From: Paenibacillus tyrphae
GTDB taxonomy: Bacteria; Bacillota; Bacilli; Paenibacillales; NBRC-103111
Length of the DNA stretch: 64,000 nucleotides
Direction: 5' to 3'
Assembly (NCBI RefSeq): GCF_024158745.1
Contig: NZ_JAMZAW010000005.1
Span: forward strand, 186,001-250,000
This document shows, piece by piece, positions 61,896-64,000 of this stretch. A program made the position numbers and the translations under genes. Within the stretch, counting starts at the first letter, position 1. Every line of letters starts with the position of its first letter. The notes beneath the pieces were generated by a model. That model had not been told where the DNA came from. It was given only the letters and a program-made list of their open reading frames with translations, and searched no databases.

Positions 61896-62240
61896 GTGGA
61901 ACAAGTGACAACCGAACAACGATTTAGAGAAATAATCGCCGGCTCCAAGCCGACCGTTGCCGTTTTCAAAACGACTTGGTGCAAGGATTGCCATTTCATC
62001 GATCCGTTCATGCCTCAAGTGGAGGAAGCGTACCAAGATCGCCTGAACTTCATTCATATTGACCGCGACGATTTGCCGGACCTTTGCTCGGAATTGAACA
62101 TTTTGGGCATCCCGAGCTTTATCGCGTTCCGCGACGGTCAAGAGCTTGTTCGTTTCGTCAGCAAGCTGCGCAAAACGCGCGACGAGATCGAGCAATTCCT
62201 GGACCGCGCGCTGGAAGTATCGAACGCCTTGCAGAAGTAA
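61896..62240 (+). CDS. thioredoxin-like protein
   Basis: Cytoplasmic thioredoxin-fold protein of 114 residues with the redox motif WCKDC, the cis-Pro loop GIPSF and a helix-rich C-terminal tail. The CKDC pair differs from CGPC of housekeeping thioredoxin, so it is probably a specialised reductant. GTG 61896 has GAAGGCGG 8 nt upstream; an in-frame GTG three codons earlier is worse placed. It is a single gene with a strong terminator. Confidence 0.88.
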   Translation: MEQVTTEQRFREIIAGSKPTVAVFKTTWCKDCHFIDPFMPQVEEAYQDRLNFIHIDRDDLPDLCSELNILGIPSFIAFRDGQELVRFVSKLRKTRDEIEQFLDRALEVSNALQK

Positions 62241-62262
62241 CAGTCACAGAGGGCCAAAGCTC

Positions 62263-62299
62263 AAAAGCCCGCCGGAAACCGTTCCGGCCGGGCTTTTGT
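62263..62299 (+). terminator. terminator of the thioredoxin-like gene
   Basis: AAAAGCCCG and CGGGCTTTT with an inner CCGGAA/TTCCGG stem, followed by GTT. It separates this gene from ctaA. Confidence 0.8.
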
Positions 62300-62417
62300 T
62301 CGTTGAAGAGGGCGATGCGGAGGTTTCGCCCGGTTTCAAGGCTTTGTAACATTTCTGCATGGATTTAGGTACTTTTTATCGCTATAATAAGGGTTGGACG
62401 TTCGCTTTTGTCTAATG

Positions 62418-62446
62418 TTGTCGACAAATGATTATAGACGTATTTT
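62418..62446 (+). promoter_or_regulatory. promoter of ctaA
   Basis: TTGTCG (62418-62423), 17-nt spacer, TATTTT (62441-62446), about 20 nt before the ctaA start region. The -35 lies within the perfect palindrome TTGTCGACAA (62418-62427). Confidence 0.5.
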
Positions 62447-62472
62447 ATAGAAGAAGCGGGTGAATGTTACGC

Positions 62473-63417
62473 ATGAACATACAACGTTGGCTTAAACGCT
62501 TATCTTTTGCGAGCATGGCCGGCATGTTTTTGATCTTGCTGATGGGCGCGCTGGTGACGAAAACGGAATCGGGCCGGGGCTGCGGGGACGATTGGCCGCT
62601 GTGCAACGGAAAGTTCATTCCGGCTTATACGATCGAGTCGTTGATTGAGTACAGCCACCGCTTTGTGGTCGGTATTGTGGGGATGATTTTGCTCGCTACG
62701 ACGATTCTGGTGATGCTGTACAGCCATCGCAAGGATGCCAAATGGTACGTAGGCGGGGCAATGGCGTTCACGGTGCTGCAAGCGATCCTTGGTGCCATGG
62801 CCGTCGTATGGCCGCAATCCGGCCCGGTGCTTGCGCTGCACTTCGGCTTCTCGCTGCTGTCGTTTGCCTTTACGCTGCTGCTGTACCTGGTATTCACGAA
62901 ATTCGGAGACGCGATGCACCGCGGCGACGGAACGAGGATGACCAAAGGCGTGCGAATCGCTATCTGGGGCATTTTGATCTACTCTTATGTCGTCGTTTAT
63001 TTGGGAGCCTATGTCCGGCATAGCGAATCGACCGGCGGCTGTATCGACTGGCCATTGTGCAACGGACAAGTCATTCCGGAGCTGAGCGGGGCGACCGGCA
63101 TTGTCTTCATGCACCGCGTGGCGGCTGCGGTATTGGGGATCGCTATTCTGGTTCTATTCCTCGTTGTTCGGATGCAGGCGCATACGGACAGTGCGATTTA
63201 TCGGGCGACCCGCTTATCGTTGGTGCTTATCATCCTGCAAATCTTAAGCGGCGGCTTTGTTACGCTGGCCATGGGATACGACATTTACCTGCTCGCCAGC
63301 ATGCTGCATGCGCTGCTGATTTCCTGCTTGTTCGGCATCCTATGTTACTTGGGGATAACGTCTCTGCACGCGGCAGAGGGGAAGGTACAGGCTTACGCGG
63401 CTCCTCGGCTGCCGTAA
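62473..63417 (+). CDS. ctaA: heme A synthase
   Basis: Eight-segment heme A synthase of 314 residues that oxidises heme O for the aa3-type oxidase. Heme-ligand histidines are in IEYSHRFVVG, LALHFGF, FMHRVAAA and SMLHALLI. The two extracellular cysteine pairs are seen in GCGDDWPLCNG and GGCIDWPLCNG. ATG 62473 is slightly preferred over ATG 62464 because of the AAGCGGGTGA upstream; the choice is uncertain. ctaB is about 30 kb away. Confidence 0.92.
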   Translation: MNIQRWLKRLSFASMAGMFLILLMGALVTKTESGRGCGDDWPLCNGKFIPAYTIESLIEYSHRFVVGIVGMILLATTILVMLYSHRKDAKWYVGGAMAFTVLQAILGAMAVVWPQSGPVLALHFGFSLLSFAFTLLLYLVFTKFGDAMHRGDGTRMTKGVRIAIWGILIYSYVVVYLGAYVRHSESTGGCIDWPLCNGQVIPELSGATGIVFMHRVAAAVLGIAILVLFLVVRMQAHTDSAIYRATRLSLVLIILQILSGGFVTLAMGYDIYLLASMLHALLISCLFGILCYLGITSLHAAEGKVQAYAAPRLP

Positions 63418-63505
63418 GCCTCTCTTATTACTATACGTCCTATCCGGGGGCATCTAGCAATGATCTATTTCACTTCGTGGGATGAAAGAAGGGAGACGCT
63501 CGGCC

Positions 63506-64000
63506 ATGAGATTCGAAAATTTACGCAGCTTTCTTGAAGCGCTTCGTAAGGAAAATCAATTAAAAGTCATCTCCGCGCCGGTCGATCCGAATCTGGAGCT
63601 TGCCGAAATTCACCGCAGGGTCATCGACGAGCAAGGGCCTGCGCTGCTGTTTACTAATGTAAAAGGCGCTTCTTTCCCGGTCGTAACGAATCTGTTCGGC
63701 ACAAGCCGGAGGGTAGACCTCGCGTTCGGGCCGCGTCCCGAGCAGCTGATGAAGGATATTATCGCGGCGAAGGATACGCTGCTTCCGCCAACGCCGAAGG
63801 CGGTCTGGGACCAGCGGCAGCTTCTTCTGGACCTGCTCAAAGTCGGGACCAAAAACGTGTCCTCCGACGCCGCTCCGGTGCTGCAGCAGTGCAAGACCGA
63901 GGCGCCGCTTGCCGGGCTTCCCGTATTGACGAGCTGGCAGGAAGACGGAGGGCCGTTCGTCACGCTGCCGCTTGTATATACCGAGCATCCGGAGAATGGT
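63506..64000 (+). CDS. UbiD-family decarboxylase (5' end only)
   Basis: First 165 codons of a UbiD-family prenylated-FMN decarboxylase, open to the right edge. Family signs are PVDPNLELAEIHRRVIDEQGPALLFTNVKG and FPVVTNLFGTSRRVDLAFG. The full protein would be about 480 residues. The family acts in menaquinone or phenolic-acid metabolism. AGGGAG lies about 10 nt before the ATG. The exact substrate cannot be set from this fragment. Confidence 0.85.
   Translation, partial: MRFENLRSFLEALRKENQLKVISAPVDPNLELAEIHRRVIDEQGPALLFTNVKGASFPVVTNLFGTSRRVDLAFGPRPEQLMKDIIAAKDTLLPPTPKAVWDQRQLLLDLLKVGTKNVSSDAAPVLQQCKTEAPLAGLPVLTSWQEDGGPFVTLPLVYTEHPENG

Overview
The window looks like chromosome from a spore-forming, S-layer-bearing member of the Bacillales, most likely Paenibacillaceae (Paenibacillus/Cohnella-like). 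The evidence is a GerA-family germinant receptor, a GerQ spore coat protein, an SLH S-layer protein, YesM/YesN two-component regulation of a carbohydrate ABC transporter, AAGGAGG-type ribosome binding sites with many GTG/TTG starts, and fairly high-GC coding sequence interrupted by AT-rich intergenic islands. No rRNA, tRNA, CRISPR array, intact transposase or prophage gene was seen.

Layout. 1-1.5 kb: end of a germinant-receptor operon (GerAB end, GerAC). 1.6-10.4 kb, minus strand: a carbohydrate-scavenging locus (sensor kinase, AraC-type regulator, solute-binding lipoprotein, two permeases, secreted GH9 glycosidase with a discoidin domain). 10.7-19.6 kb, plus: HAD hydrolase, RpiR regulator and metallo-beta-lactamase-fold hydrolase (all overlapping ATGA), then a Dpp/Opp-type peptide ABC system and a metallophosphoesterase. 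19.9-23.2 kb: an aas-lplT phospholipid-repair pair, unusual outside Gram-negatives. 23.3-24.9 kb: gerQ and an aldo/keto reductase. 25.2-30.7 kb: a Spo0B-type kinase/LytTR regulator pair, two unrecognised exported or membrane proteins in AT-rich DNA, and a cytochrome P450. 31.4-34.3 kb: ctaB (heme O synthase), a Sco protein, an AEC permease and a small TOPRIM protein. 34.6-39.8 kb: SLH protein with two possible in-frame starts, MFS permease, two small membrane proteins and a membrane transglutaminase-like protein. 39.9-46.5 kb: HAD hydrolase, class B penicillin-binding protein and an mntABCD-type manganese/zinc importer. 46.8-52.8 kb: sugar isomerase-like protein, asparagine synthetase, Cof phosphatase, DUF456 protein and a MurJ/SpoVB-type flippase. 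53.2-64 kb: cupin, divergent MocR regulator/EamA exporter, uronate-isomerase-like amidohydrolase, DUF2515 protein, copper-amine-oxidase-N lipoprotein, RHH/SPFH pair, thioredoxin-like protein, ctaA (heme A synthase) and the start of a UbiD-family decarboxylase.

The most unusual observation is a family of about 205-bp, nearly fully palindromic elements (13017-13223, 46558-46761, 52778-52985). They share ends TGTTGAGAAAGTGG/CCACTTTCTCAACA and show compensatory base changes in their stems. Each copy sits between two near-identical copies of a short hairpin that differs from locus to locus. In two cases the left hairpin overlaps the stop codon of the upstream gene. This is what a small non-autonomous mobile element targeting gene-end (terminator) hairpins and duplicating its target would leave. 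A 163-bp element at 30786-30948 has related 12-bp terminal repeats.
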